From Nostoc sp. KVJ3 (lineage in GTDB: Bacteria; Cyanobacteriota; Cyanobacteriia; Cyanobacteriales; Nostocaceae), in the NCBI RefSeq assembly GCF_026127265.1, contig NZ_WWFG01000001.1:2085501-2149500 (forward strand): a stretch of 64,000 bases of DNA, written 5' to 3'. Within the stretch, counting starts at the first letter, position 1; each line of letters starts with the position of its first letter. Both the position numbers and the translations under genes were made by a program. Shown piece after piece: positions 24,464-33,940 of this stretch. The notes under the pieces were generated by a model. That model was not told the DNA's origin. It did not search any database and saw only the letters and a list, made by a program, of their open reading frames with translations.

Positions 24464-24501
24464 GGTAGGGTAGTGTCAATTAAAGTGATGGCAATCAGCA
24501 T

Positions 24502-24545
24502 AAAACAAAACCCTGTAATCTTTTATGAAAACAGGGTTTTGTTTT
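24502..24545. terminator. Bidirectional terminator between higA and the tRNA
   Basis: A perfect 15-bp inverted repeat (AAAACAAAACCCTGT at 24502-24516 and its complement at 24531-24545) has a GC core flanked by A/T runs that become U-tracts in either direction. It can end both the plus-strand higA transcript and the minus-strand tRNA transcript. Confidence 0.8.
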
Positions 24546-24556
24546 ATCTTTGTATT

Positions 24557-24633
<77 letters not shown>

Positions 24634-24679
24634 TTGCTCTCGACTTATTTATAGTAACCTATAGTCAAGAGTTTGGCAA

Positions 24680-25633
24680 CTACAAAAACGATAATTCTCC
24701 AATTACTTCTAAACGCGTGTATTTTCCCAAGGTGGCAAACTTTTCTGAAAGGCTTTCGGCGGCGCTAGGACTAATCCAACCCATTTGCTTGAGTAAGTGA
24801 ATCGCAACGGCATGTTTGGCTCGTTTTGCCCCATCCATGACTTTGATTGCTAATCCCAAGCCTTCACCGAGTCTACCAATGCACTGCACTCCTTCAGCAC
24901 CACTTTTACTAACCAGTTCCCCTGGAGTTAAACGCATCAGTTCCGTATCAAATTCTCCATCTCCTGCTACCATTGCGGGGTGATGAGTCATAGCCCGGAC
25001 GATGCGCTCCATATCCAGATTGGTACTAGAGGCTAGCAGTGCATATAAAGATGCCATATGACCGAGTTGCATCACATAAGTGGGTGCGCCACAGTCATCA
25101 TGAGCATTGATAAATTCTGCGGCTGGCATTCGCAGTAACTCTGCTACTTTGCCCAAAATCAATTGCTGTATTGGGTGCTTGCGATCCAAGTAGTTATTTA
25201 AGGGCCAACGGCGTTGCTGACAAACAGCTAACATTCCCGCATGTTTTCCAGAGCAATTGTATTCCAAAGGACTGTGTTTACCTTCAGGAGTTGGACACTG
25301 GAGGATAGTGGGGTCAAGATCAGCCCGCCACAGAATATTAAATACCTGTCGGACTTGATCTATGCTTCCTTTATGGGAACTTGTGATAATTGCTAAGTCG
25401 CGATCGCTGAGGTCATAGCGTTCCAGTGTACCTGTTGTAGTGACTGCGAGTGCCTGAAATGGTTTGAGGGCTGAACGGATAAATGCAGCAGTTTCAGAAT
25501 TTCCGGCAACGGTTAGAACCCGTCCTCGTTCGTCGCATACAACAGCCTGGACTATATGCCTGGATTCAATAATACCTTCCCGCAGCAACCGGACTTCCAG
25601 TGCTGTGGCTTGAGTTCGTTTTCCCATTGTCAT
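24680..25633 (-). CDS. Asparaginase (PF06089 family)
   Basis: 317 residues from the ATG at 25633 (MTMGKRTQATALEVRLLREG). It matches the bacterial/plant-like asparaginase II family PF06089, with SALKPFQALAV, DLAIITSSHKGS, LEYNCSGKHAGMLAVC, INAHDDCGAPTY, MTHHPAMVAGDGEFDT and KSGAEGVQCIG. Members hydrolyse L-asparagine to aspartate and ammonia. The upstream ATG at 25672 comes from a TAATGAC-type repeat and adds 13 unlikely residues. The gene follows the Ycf36 and rsfS genes on the same strand, separated by a short repeat. Confidence 0.88.
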   Translation of the reverse strand: MTMGKRTQATALEVRLLREGIIESRHIVQAVVCDERGRVLTVAGNSETAAFIRSALKPFQALAVTTTGTLERYDLSDRDLAIITSSHKGSIDQVRQVFNILWRADLDPTILQCPTPEGKHSPLEYNCSGKHAGMLAVCQQRRWPLNNYLDRKHPIQQLILGKVAELLRMPAAEFINAHDDCGAPTYVMQLGHMASLYALLASSTNLDMERIVRAMTHHPAMVAGDGEFDTELMRLTPGELVSKSGAEGVQCIGRLGEGLGLAIKVMDGAKRAKHAVAIHLLKQMGWISPSAAESLSEKFATLGKYTRLEVIGELSFL

Positions 25634-25721
25634 GGGTTTATATTTATTACCTTTTTTAATTAATTTAGTCATTGGTCATTAGTCATTAGTCCTTAGCTAA
25701 TGACTAATGACCAATGACTCT

Positions 25722-26222
25722 TTAAAACAAATGCCAAACTATCGTACCAGTAACGTACATTCCCGCCAAGCCAGCAAAGGTAAATTGCAACCGCCGCAGA
25801 ATGGGTTTGATTTCGTATGCAACAATTAAGCGATCGCGGTTAAGGATTTCCTGTGGTTTCGTCCAAGTTTGGCCGTCGTACCAGCCAGACTCCTCATAAA
25901 ATACTGTGGGGCTGGAAAGGCGATCGCACACGTAGAACCAGCCTAAGTATAATCTTACCAGTGCCAGTACGACACCGACACTGGCGGCGGCGGCACCACA
26001 AAGGATAAAATGTGCAATATATTTGTGGGGAGGAAAACTTGCTGCGGCCACAGGGGCTGCAATCAGCCAAGATAAACCCCAAATCCAAGCAATTTTCGTG
26101 ATATACTCGCGCAATTCTAAAGTGCTATCACGAAACAGCCAGGAGGTTTTTAACTCTTCGTACTCATTGAGTGGTTGTTGATCTGTGGGAACTGGGCAAT
26201 TTGAAACCGAAGACCTAATCAT
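25722..26222 (-). CDS. Ycf36/CGLD27 family protein (DUF1230)
   Basis: 166 residues with two membrane helices (about 46-66 and 72-98), preceded by LNEYEELKTSWLFRD and followed by YLGWFYVCDRLSSPTVFYEESGWYDGQTWTKP, the signature of DUF1230. The family occurs in cyanobacteria, red-algal plastids (Ycf36) and green plants (CGLD27); its role is not settled, with reported links to plastid function in algae and plants. Its ATG overlaps the rsfS stop codon by four bases (ATGA), so translation is probably coupled. Confidence 0.92.
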   Translation of the reverse strand: MIRSSVSNCPVPTDQQPLNEYEELKTSWLFRDSTLELREYITKIAWIWGLSWLIAAPVAAASFPPHKYIAHFILCGAAAASVGVVLALVRLYLGWFYVCDRLSSPTVFYEESGWYDGQTWTKPQEILNRDRLIVAYEIKPILRRLQFTFAGLAGMYVTGTIVWHLF

Positions 26223-26677
26223 GTTGGCTTACCTTCACCCTCATCAGATTCTGGAAGGGAAATGCGTTCTGCATGAATCCAGAACGCTTCTAAATTATAA
26301 AACTCCCGTTCTTTGGGCATCATGATGTGAACGATCACATCACCATAGTCTTGTAGTACCCAACTCCCCTCGACTTTTCCTTCTGTCCTTAGGGGACGAC
26401 GTTGCAACTCAGTTTCGACTTTTCCTTCAATTGCTTGAGCGATCGCTCTTACTTGTGCCCTAGAATAGCCAGTCATCATCACAAAGTAATCGGCTAAGTA
26501 AGATACCTCTGCTACTTTGAGCAATAAAATCTCACCCGCTTTGCGATCTGATGCAGCAGCTGCGATCGTTGCAGCTAATTTTCCGCTCTCCTCTTCGGTA
26601 TGGGCGTGGCTTTTTACCACACTCTTCGTCAGTGGGACAGATTGTAATGGGAAATTTCCTTGGAAATAGTCAGTCAT
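26219..26677 (-). CDS. rsfS: Ribosomal silencing factor RsfS
   Basis: 152 residues of the Iojap/RsfS family, which binds ribosomal protein L14 and blocks joining of the subunits in poor conditions. Signature segments include DRKAGEILLLKVAEVSYLADYFVMMTGYSRAQVRAIAQ and GSWVLQDYGDVIVHIMMPKEREFYNLEAFW. The first 30 residues are an unconserved leader. It overlaps the Ycf36/CGLD27 gene by four bases at its 3' end. Its target, L14, is encoded at 57960-58328. Confidence 0.95.
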   Translation of the reverse strand: MTDYFQGNFPLQSVPLTKSVVKSHAHTEEESGKLAATIAAAASDRKAGEILLLKVAEVSYLADYFVMMTGYSRAQVRAIAQAIEGKVETELQRRPLRTEGKVEGSWVLQDYGDVIVHIMMPKEREFYNLEAFWIHAERISLPESDEGEGKPT

Positions 26678-27202
26678 TAAACCTCAGGTGCTTTTTTCCT
26701 TTGAAACAATTGTTTACATTTACTTACAAATAACAAACAATTGATCTGACAAATGTGTCAATAGGTTTTTTTGAATACTAACAAAAAAACAGGTGTCTAT
26801 GGAGGCTAATTTGATAATTACTGTCTACTAAAAACTACAATACAAAACAACAGATTCATACCTGGTCTATCAAAAGTGTTGCTAGTACCAGTAGAGAATT
26901 TAGCAACAAATAATACTAAAATACTACTAATCTATAGTTAAAAAATTGGTGTTCCCACAGATTTAATGAAGTGAAGCTGTGGGATTTTGGGTTCAAAACG
27001 CACTTGGAAACCCCTTCTCTATTGCTCAATGTGCTTGAATTAAGCTTTTTTCATTTCTCCCTGCTTTCTTTGCTTGCCTTAAAAGATAACCCAAGCGTAT
27101 TAGTCTACACACATACATCAAGAGTATAATTAATCACCCTAAACATCAGTTGCTATTTAGATAGTGAGGGTAGAATTGCGACTTTGTGAGTCAGTCGCAT
27201 CC
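26678..27202. other. Intergenic region upstream of rsfS
   Basis: AT-rich, without a credible gene. It should hold the rsfS promoter and the 3' end of the glycosyltransferase transcript. An A/T hairpin (GTTTTTTTG, 8-base loop, CAAAAAAAC) lies at 26765-26790. Confidence 0.5.
26954..26983 (-). terminator. Possible terminator after the glycosyltransferase gene
   Basis: CCCACAG and CTGTGGG form a 7-bp stem with a 16-base loop; on the minus strand a run of six T follows about nine bases later. The distance from the gene end (about 220 bases) and the large loop make it tentative. Confidence 0.35.
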
Positions 27203-28483
27203 TCATGGGCTTTCTGCTCTAGATACTGTAACTCTTGTAGACTGAATAGCTGCACGATCTGCCGTCAATGAGTAACACAACGACTCATACTGATTTAAAG
27301 CTTGCTCAAAAGCATAGTTCTCAACGGCATATTGGCGGCTTTTATAACCCAGAGTTTTGACATTTTCGGGATTTTGATACAAGTCTAAAATTGCCATCGC
27401 TAAAGCTTGAGGATCTTCTGGAGGAACGATAACTCCGCCACCACTTTGCCTGATTGCTCTTGCTGCTGTACCATTATCAGGCACAGAGGCAACTAAAGCC
27501 GCTCCACTGGCAAGTAGCACTTGAATTTTTGATGGCATATTGAAGGATACAATATTTTTCTTTTGCACCACTAAGCCAACATCGGCAGCGGACAACATTT
27601 GTGGTAAAGATTTGCGGGGTTGAAATGGTAATAGCAAAACATTATCCGCGCCACAGTCTAGACATTCTTGTTGTAATCGCTGTAAACCTTTTGCCTCTCC
27701 AACGATAACAAAAACAATATTTGGAATATGGCGCAATATAGAAGCAGCTTTAACAACGCTTTCTAAGCCTTGGGTTAAGGCAATGTTGCCAGAATAAAGG
27801 ACTACAAATTTACCATTTAGATTATGTGCTGCGCGGAAAGGGTTATTTTCTTTAGGCAAAGGGCGGATAAAACTTACATCAACCCAGTTGGGAATTTGCA
27901 CAATTTTGTCAGTTTCTACGCCCTTAGCTCGCAAATTGTCCACAAATCCATCGGCGATAACGCTAATTTTACTGGCAGTGTGGTAAGCAAATTTTTCCAA
28001 CACTGTAAATAACTTTATAAGCAATTTATTTTTCAGTAGACCGACATGTACGGCTGCTTCTGGTAATATATCTTGTAGATTTAAGATTACAGGACAAGCA
28101 CGTAGCCATCCTAAAAGAGCAACTGGTACACAGCTTGGTAAAGATGGCGATGTTGACAGAATTACGTCTGGCCGCCAACCGAAGAGGGCAGGTACAAAGC
28201 TAGTGACAACGAAACTAGCATCTAGTAACACCCGATCTAATAGATTGGGTTGGGGACGAATCCAAACGTAACTGCGTTGGATTTGAACACCATTTTTGTA
28301 TTCGTTGAGATACCACTTGCCCCGATATTCCTGGTAAATTTGCCGCTCCGGGTAGTTGGGCATAGCGGTGACTACGCGCACTTCATGCCCACGCTTCACA
28401 AGTCCCTCTGCTAATTCAGTCATCAGTGGGGCAATACCAATTGGCTCTGGATAGTAGTTGTAAGAGTAAATTAAAATCCGCAT
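27203..28483 (-). CDS. WcaI-like GT4 glycosyltransferase
   Basis: 426 residues from the ATG at 28483 (MRILIYSYNYYPEPIGIAPL). The N-terminal domain has the WcaI pattern (YNYYPEPIGIAPLMTELAEGLVKRGHEVRVVTAMPNYPER...Y) and the C-terminal GT-B domain contains VLYSGNIALTQGLESVV and SFNMPSKIQVLLASGAALVAS for nucleotide-sugar binding. WcaI-type enzymes add a fucosyl or related residue during exopolysaccharide synthesis; the donor here is unknown. An upstream in-frame ATG (28525) would add 14 residues with no support. It is divergent from the DNA methyltransferase gene. Confidence 0.9.
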   Translation of the reverse strand: MRILIYSYNYYPEPIGIAPLMTELAEGLVKRGHEVRVVTAMPNYPERQIYQEYRGKWYLNEYKNGVQIQRSYVWIRPQPNLLDRVLLDASFVVTSFVPALFGWRPDVILSTSPSLPSCVPVALLGWLRACPVILNLQDILPEAAVHVGLLKNKLLIKLFTVLEKFAYHTASKISVIADGFVDNLRAKGVETDKIVQIPNWVDVSFIRPLPKENNPFRAAHNLNGKFVVLYSGNIALTQGLESVVKAASILRHIPNIVFVIVGEAKGLQRLQQECLDCGADNVLLLPFQPRKSLPQMLSAADVGLVVQKKNIVSFNMPSKIQVLLASGAALVASVPDNGTAARAIRQSGGGVIVPPEDPQALAMAILDLYQNPENVKTLGYKSRQYAVENYAFEQALNQYESLCYSLTADRAAIQSTRVTVSRAESP

Positions 28484-28770
28484 AAAAGTTAGTCTGAAGT
28501 ACCCCGGTTTTTTGTTTAACGACAAATATTTGTCTTCAACATTGTTTAGAGCTTAGAAACTCCTATATTTAATTGTGACTTCAGACTCTTTTTCTGTCAG
28601 GGATTTTCCTTAAAGATTGAGTAAACTTGGATATTAAATACTTAGAGTAATTGTGAATTTTTTTTACTATTTAAGTAATCTTGAAATTTTCAACTTTTGA
28701 TTGGTACGTAAGTATAAACCCTAAATATTCTGAATATTAATTAAGACTGTTTCGTAATATTAGTTATTGA

Positions 28771-30012
28771 ATGAGCGATCGCCCTTGTATTTTCTCCTTT
28801 TTCGCTGGTTCAGGATTCCTAGATTTAGGTTTTGAAACTAGCGGTTTTAATATTGTTTACGTCAATGAAATTTTTTCACCATTCATGGCAGCATACCGCT
28901 ATTCACGCCAGATTCTCAATCTCCCACTGCCAGAATACGGGTATCATTACGGAGAAGGAGGAGATGTAACCCAGCTTCACGAAGGTTTACAAACACAACA
29001 CCTCCGCGAGTTAGTACAAGACTGCCGCAAATCTCATAATATTGTGGGCTTCATTGGCGGGCCTCCTTGTCCTGATTTTTCTATTGGCGGGAAAAATAGA
29101 GGAAGTTTAGGAGATAATGGCAAGCTTTCCGCTTCTTATGTTGAATTAATTTGCCGCAATCTTCCAGATTTCTTTTTATTTGAGAACGTTAAGGGCTTGT
29201 GGAGAACGACAAGGCACCGTTTATTTTTTGAATCACTCAAACAACAATTACTAGAAGCAGGATATATCTTAACAGAGCGATTAATTAATGCTATTGAATA
29301 TGGTGTACCCCAGGATAGAGAAAGAATTATTCTTATCGGTTTCCGAAATAATTTTATCAAGGATATAGGAATAAAAGTCAGCAGTCAAAAATTCCTATCT
29401 GATGGAGATTTTCTTTGGAAAAACAATATTTTATACCCTCAAGAAAAGGTTTTTACTTACCCTTGGCGGAAGTGCGATCCATTCCAAGAAAATTCCATCA
29501 TGTCTTGTCCTGATGGCATCCCTCAAGAATTAACAGTTGAGTACTGGTTTAGAAAAAATAATGTGCTGAAGCACCCCAATGCTAAAAACTGTTTTCAACC
29601 AAGGGCAGGTATTACAAAATTTGCTGCTATTGATGAAGGAGATGATTCTAAAAAGTCTTTCAAGCGTCTTCACCGATGGCGTTACTCTCCGACAGCTTGC
29701 TATGGAAATAATGAAGTCCATTTGCATCCCTATAAAATCCGCCGGATTTCTGTGGCGGAAGCTTTAGCTATTCAATCTTTGCCGGAAAATTTTGTTCTTC
29801 CAGAGAATATGTCACTTACAAATATGTTTAAAACTATTGGTAATGGCGTACCATATTTGGCATCCAAGGCATTCGCTAAAACTATTGCTAACTTCTTAGG
29901 AATTGGTGTAAAAAATGCTGTTAATATTTATAACCTTACTAACCCTAATGTCAACTTAAACACTTATACTAATTCCGCAACATCTACAAAACCAACATTC
30001 AAAATAAGTTAG
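28771..30012 (+). CDS. DNA (cytosine-5) methyltransferase, orphan
   Basis: 413 residues with the C5-methyltransferase motifs in order: motif I FAGSGFLDLGFE (11-22), motif IV GGPPCPDF with the catalytic Cys100, motif VI FENVKG (Glu138), motif VIII QDRERI (about 180), a target-recognition region (about 200-320), and motifs IX/X with RRISVAEALAIQSLPENF and GNGVP. PCP follows the catalytic Cys where PCQ is more usual. No restriction endonuclease or Vsr gene adjoins it, so it is a solitary methylase, perhaps modifying HIP1 (CGATCG), GGCC or another palindrome. The target cannot be read from the sequence. Confidence 0.95.
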   Translation: MSDRPCIFSFFAGSGFLDLGFETSGFNIVYVNEIFSPFMAAYRYSRQILNLPLPEYGYHYGEGGDVTQLHEGLQTQHLRELVQDCRKSHNIVGFIGGPPCPDFSIGGKNRGSLGDNGKLSASYVELICRNLPDFFLFENVKGLWRTTRHRLFFESLKQQLLEAGYILTERLINAIEYGVPQDRERIILIGFRNNFIKDIGIKVSSQKFLSDGDFLWKNNILYPQEKVFTYPWRKCDPFQENSIMSCPDGIPQELTVEYWFRKNNVLKHPNAKNCFQPRAGITKFAAIDEGDDSKKSFKRLHRWRYSPTACYGNNEVHLHPYKIRRISVAEALAIQSLPENFVLPENMSLTNMFKTIGNGVPYLASKAFAKTIANFLGIGVKNAVNIYNLTNPNVNLNTYTNSATSTKPTFKIS

Positions 30013-30118
30013 CAGCTTGTTTTCAGGATAAACTCGTAATAAATATGGTTTAATATATATATAAGAAATGTTTTAATTTTTTATAAAGTTTAATAATCAA
30101 TTACTGGCAGAAGACACG

Positions 30119-30799
30119 ATGGCAGCAGACTATCCAGATATTGATATTGCGCCATTTATCGATCACTCCCTCTTAACGCCAACGGCTACTCCAGAGCAGG
30201 TTCAGCAGTGGTGTGAAGAAGCATATAGATTCAATTTTGCAGCAGTTTGCTTGTATCCCGCCTATGTCAAACAAGCTGTCGAACTCCTCCACGGTAAGAA
30301 TCCGAAAGTGTGTACGGTGATTGGCTTCCCTTCTGGTGCGACAACTTCAGCAGTGAAGTTGTATGAGGCTCAAGAAGCGGCGGATAATGGGGCCACTGAG
30401 TTGGATGTGGTAATGAATTTGGGCTGGTTGAAAGCTGGTAAAACCGAAGAAGTCCACCGGGAAATTGCCGAAATTTGTGAAGAGACTGGGCAAACTGTGA
30501 AAGTAATTTTGGAAACCAATCTGTTGACAGATGCGGAGAAAAAAATAGCTGCTGAAATAGCTATGGAGGCGGGGGCGACTTTCTTAAAAACTAGTACGGG
30601 TTGGAATGGCGGTGCAACAGTGGCAGATGTACGATTTTTGCAGGAATTGGCAAAAGAAAGGGTGGGAATTAAGGCTGCGGGTGGTATCCGCACTATCAAT
30701 CAAGCTATAGACTTAATTGTAGCGGGTGCTACTAGATTAGGCACATCTCGCGGTATCGATTTGATCCGCCAGCGCGATAATCTGGGGAAGGGTGAATAG
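30119..30799 (+). CDS. deoC: Deoxyribose-phosphate aldolase DeoC
   Basis: 226 residues, the standard length. It cleaves 2-deoxyribose-5-phosphate to glyceraldehyde-3-phosphate and acetaldehyde. The Schiff-base lysine is Lys157 in FLKTSTGW, the proton-relay lysine Lys185 in GIKAAGGIR, and ELDVVMN contains the catalytic Asp96. FIDHSLLTPTAT and VCTVIGFPSGA are family hallmarks. It is followed by recO and an MFS transporter gene on the same strand. Confidence 0.97.
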   Translation: MAADYPDIDIAPFIDHSLLTPTATPEQVQQWCEEAYRFNFAAVCLYPAYVKQAVELLHGKNPKVCTVIGFPSGATTSAVKLYEAQEAADNGATELDVVMNLGWLKAGKTEEVHREIAEICEETGQTVKVILETNLLTDAEKKIAAEIAMEAGATFLKTSTGWNGGATVADVRFLQELAKERVGIKAAGGIRTINQAIDLIVAGATRLGTSRGIDLIRQRDNLGKGE

Positions 30800-30814
30800 T
30801 CATTTGTTTCTCGT

Positions 30815-31044
30815 CCTAACCTGCGAAAAACTGCGGGCACATCTACGCCCCTCGTCCTAACCCAATGACCAATTTTAGATTTTGGATTTAAGGATTGAAG
30901 GATTCAAAATTTAAACCTGGTTTCAGAGTACCTAGTTTCAACTATGGAAAAATCTAAAATCCTTGCATTTCTTTTGCAAGTCCCTACTTTTAGGTATGGC
31001 GTTAATCCAAAATCTAAAATTGATTGGCTAATGACTAATGACTA
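30815..31044. repeat. GGATTTT / AAAATCC heptamers and TAATGAC units
   Basis: Units of TTTTGGATT and TCTAAAATC in opposite orientation flank a dispersed block (TTGCAAGTCCCTACTTTTAGG). Two TAATGAC-type units run directly into the recO start codon. Confidence 0.75.
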
Positions 31045-31950
31045 ATGAGTAGAACCTACAAAGCAACCGGAATTAATCTTAAAACTCAGGTGCTGGGAGA
31101 ATCAGATAAAATAGTGACGATTTTGACACCAGAATTCGGTCTGATTCGAGCAGTGGCTCCAGGGGCACGTAAGCACAACTCCAGCTTGGGCGGCAGGAGT
31201 GGTATGTTTGTTGTGAATGAACTATTGATCGCGAAAGGGCGATCGCTTGATAAAATTACTCAAGCACAGACGTTAAAAACTTATCCTGGTTTAGCTAAAG
31301 ATTTGGGAAAATTGGCTGCCAGTCAGTATTTAGCAGAAATAGTCCTCTCTCAAGCTTTGAGCGAACAACCCCAAGAAGAACTTTATGAGTTGTTCAATGA
31401 ACATCTCCATCGGTTGGAAGCATTGTCTAGTGCAAATGCATCTGGTGTTTTGGCTCATCTGGCTCATGGCGTGTTTCACCTTTTAGCCTTAGCAGGAGTA
31501 ACGCCGCAAGTGCAAGTATGCTGTTTATCTGGACGCTCCCTCAAGCCAGACTTTACAGACCCCAACTGGCAAGTAGGATTTAGCGTCCCTACAGGTGGAA
31601 CGATTTGCTTAGAAGCTTGGAAACGTTTACGAGCAGAAGGAGAGAGGGATATGAGGAAAGACCAATCCCCCATTCCCAATGCCCCATCTCCTATGCCCCA
31701 TGCCCAAACACTTATTGTGCATCGGCAAGAAATACCTTTAATTTCTAGTCGTCTGAGTGCTATGGAACTAGCTTTGCTTCAACATCTGTCACAACCAGAG
31801 ATAATGCAAATTGATGGAGCTAAAGACCATAACTGGTTATCTATTGAGCAGATTTTACGCCAGTATGCTCAGTATCAATTAGGTCGCCCTATTCGCTCTG
31901 CTACCTTGATCGATTCTTATTTTGCTGCCAACCATGATGCAACCATCTGA
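31045..31950 (+). CDS. recO: DNA repair protein RecO
   Basis: 301 residues: an N-terminal OB fold (YKATGINLKTQVLGESDKIVTILTPEFGLIRAVAPGARKHNSSLGG) and a helical C-terminal domain (about 85-301). RecO loads RecA on SSB-coated single strands with RecR and anneals strands. The zinc cysteines of some RecO proteins are not obvious. Residues about 200-222 (GERDMRKDQSPIPNAPSPMP) are encoded by a CCCAATGCCCCAT heptamer array, an in-frame insertion between the helical segments. The ATG lies in a TAATGAC unit. The 3' end overlaps the next gene. Confidence 0.95.
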   Translation: MSRTYKATGINLKTQVLGESDKIVTILTPEFGLIRAVAPGARKHNSSLGGRSGMFVVNELLIAKGRSLDKITQAQTLKTYPGLAKDLGKLAASQYLAEIVLSQALSEQPQEELYELFNEHLHRLEALSSANASGVLAHLAHGVFHLLALAGVTPQVQVCCLSGRSLKPDFTDPNWQVGFSVPTGGTICLEAWKRLRAEGERDMRKDQSPIPNAPSPMPHAQTLIVHRQEIPLISSRLSAMELALLQHLSQPEIMQIDGAKDHNWLSIEQILRQYAQYQLGRPIRSATLIDSYFAANHDATI

Positions 31951-33577
31951 TTTGGATAAAAAAATCCTGCCTTTGTCACCAAGTCTCATTAAAAAACAGA
32001 ATAGGGTATCAGATCCTACGGTCAGAAATCACTTAAGTGCCGTTTCAAAGTGTATACCTAGTCAAATCAATAGCCAAGAAATGTCTCCAAAAGACGTTTC
32101 TCAAAACGATCGAGATTGGACAGCCCAAATCCCAAAAACTGATGTTCCAAGTCAACCAGAAATACAATCTGAGGAGAAATTAACTAGTCCTGAGTTAGAT
32201 AGCAATGGGCAGAGTTTGTCAGTAGCCACTATTCCAGAAAAAGAATCACCCAATTTAGATGGATCTGGTTCAGGTGGAGAAGGTGCTTCGGGGAATGTAA
32301 AACAGCAGGGGTTTTTGCCTGTATTAAAAAACCCTAATTTCCTGGCTCTTTGGGGCGGTCAAGTTTTCTCACAACTAGCCGATAAAGTTTATTTGGTGCT
32401 GATGATTGCTTTGATTAATACTCAGTTTCAGGCTAGTAATCAGAGTATTAGTGGTTGGGTATCAGTTTTGATGATGGCTTTTACGATTCCAGCAGTATTA
32501 TTTGGTTCTGTTGCTGGCGTGTTTGTCGATCGCTGGTCAAAAAAAGCTGTGCTGGTGGCAACAAATATTTGGCGCGGCATCCTAGTTTTATCAATTCCCT
32601 TTCTGCTGTGGTTAACTCACGACTGGAAACCCATAGGAATCTTGCCAGTGGGTTTTATAATTATTCTGGGTGTCACTTTTCTAGTTTCCACACTGACGCA
32701 GTTTTTTGCACCGGCGGAACAGGCGGCAATTCCCTTAGTGGTAGAAGAACAGCATTTACTCTCAGCTAATTCGCTTTATACGACAACGATGATGGCATCG
32801 GTGATTGTTGGGTTTGCTGTTGGGGAACCGTTGTTAGCGATCGCAGATGGACTTTGGTCGCAAATTGGTGGTAGTGGTAGTTTGGGCAAAGAACTTTTAG
32901 TAGGTGGTAGTTATGCGATCGCTGGACTAATTTTATTTCTCCTGGCAACTAAGGAAAAACACCACCACCCCGATACAGAATTCCCTCACGTATTCTCCGA
33001 TCTGCGAGATGGTTTTGCCTACCTCAAAGCAAATCATCATGTCCGTAATGCTTTGCTTCAGCTGATTATCTTGTTTTCTGTCTTTGCAGCATTAACTGTT
33101 CTAGCTGTTCGGATGGCAGAAATAATTCCCAACATGAAAGCCTCTCAGTTCGGCTTTTTACTAGCAGCCGGTGGTGTTGGCATTGCTGCTGGGGCAACAA
33201 TTCTCGGTCAATTTGGTCAACGTTTTTCTTATACCCAGCTAAGTCTGTGCGGTTGTATGGGTATGACAGCATCCTTGATTGGTCTATCAATCTTTACAAC
33301 CCAACTGTGGCTAGTCCTGTTACTGGTGGCGCTATTAGGTGTCTTTGGGGCTTTAGTGGGAATTCCTATGCAAACTGCAATTCAAACAGAAACACCTCCA
33401 GAAATGCGGGGTAAAGTTTTTGGCTTACAAAACAATGTAATTAATATTGCCCTCTCCTTACCTTTGGCATTAGCAGGGGTAGCAGAAACCTTTGTAGGAT
33501 TACAGGTAGTTTTTTTGGGGTTAGCTGCGATCGTCTTTTCAGGAGGTATATTAACTTGGTATAACTCACATAAGTAG
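31934..33577 (+). CDS. MFS transporter with long cytoplasmic N terminus
   Basis: About 547 residues. The first 125 are polar, Ser/Pro/Gln-rich and probably disordered. A major-facilitator core follows, starting FLPVLKNPNFLALWGGQVFSQLADKVYLVLM, with about 12 helices and the conserved FGSVAGVFVDRWSKK loop between helices 2 and 3. This resembles the MFS_3/enterobactin-exporter-like group in cyanobacteria; the substrate is unknown. ATGs at 31934 and 31937 are candidate starts, and both lie inside the 3' end of recO, so translation is probably coupled. Confidence 0.87.
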   Translation: MMQPSDLDKKILPLSPSLIKKQNRVSDPTVRNHLSAVSKCIPSQINSQEMSPKDVSQNDRDWTAQIPKTDVPSQPEIQSEEKLTSPELDSNGQSLSVATIPEKESPNLDGSGSGGEGASGNVKQQGFLPVLKNPNFLALWGGQVFSQLADKVYLVLMIALINTQFQASNQSISGWVSVLMMAFTIPAVLFGSVAGVFVDRWSKKAVLVATNIWRGILVLSIPFLLWLTHDWKPIGILPVGFIIILGVTFLVSTLTQFFAPAEQAAIPLVVEEQHLLSANSLYTTTMMASVIVGFAVGEPLLAIADGLWSQIGGSGSLGKELLVGGSYAIAGLILFLLATKEKHHHPDTEFPHVFSDLRDGFAYLKANHHVRNALLQLIILFSVFAALTVLAVRMAEIIPNMKASQFGFLLAAGGVGIAAGATILGQFGQRFSYTQLSLCGCMGMTASLIGLSIFTTQLWLVLLLVALLGVFGALVGIPMQTAIQTETPPEMRGKVFGLQNNVINIALSLPLALAGVAETFVGLQVVFLGLAAIVFSGGILTWYNSHK

Positions 33578-33940
33578 TTATCAGCGAAGAGGAGTTATTA
33601 TTCATTACCTTGACGTGATTAATAATTTACTTAAAGCTTTTCTGTTCATGGTAAACTGTGGTCAGTGAAAATTTATCATATACTTGTGGGATATCAATCT
33701 GACATTAGTCAGAATAAGTTGTTTAAGTATCAGAAATTAACAACTTGTAAGTAAAATAAATAAAGCCATCAATCCACTGGTTTAATCAGCGTAAAAGTAT
33801 GCTTTTTAAACTTTAATCTGGTGGGAATTTCTAGTAAATAAAAAGCCAGCAAGTATAGCTAGATAAAATAAAATCACAAAGGGCACATAAATAATTAATA
33901 GCTCAAACCCGCTTTTCTTTTTCTTACAGCTAAATAAAGA
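33578..33940. other. Intergenic region, nothing recognised
   Basis: AT-rich, with no heptamer array and no frame with protein-like composition. It presumably contains the promoter of the downstream glycosyltransferase gene. Confidence 0.5.

Noticed and set aside
26765..26790. A/T-only inverted repeat as a terminator
   Set aside because: The stem is T7/A7 with one G:C pair at each end; too weak and not placed near a gene end.
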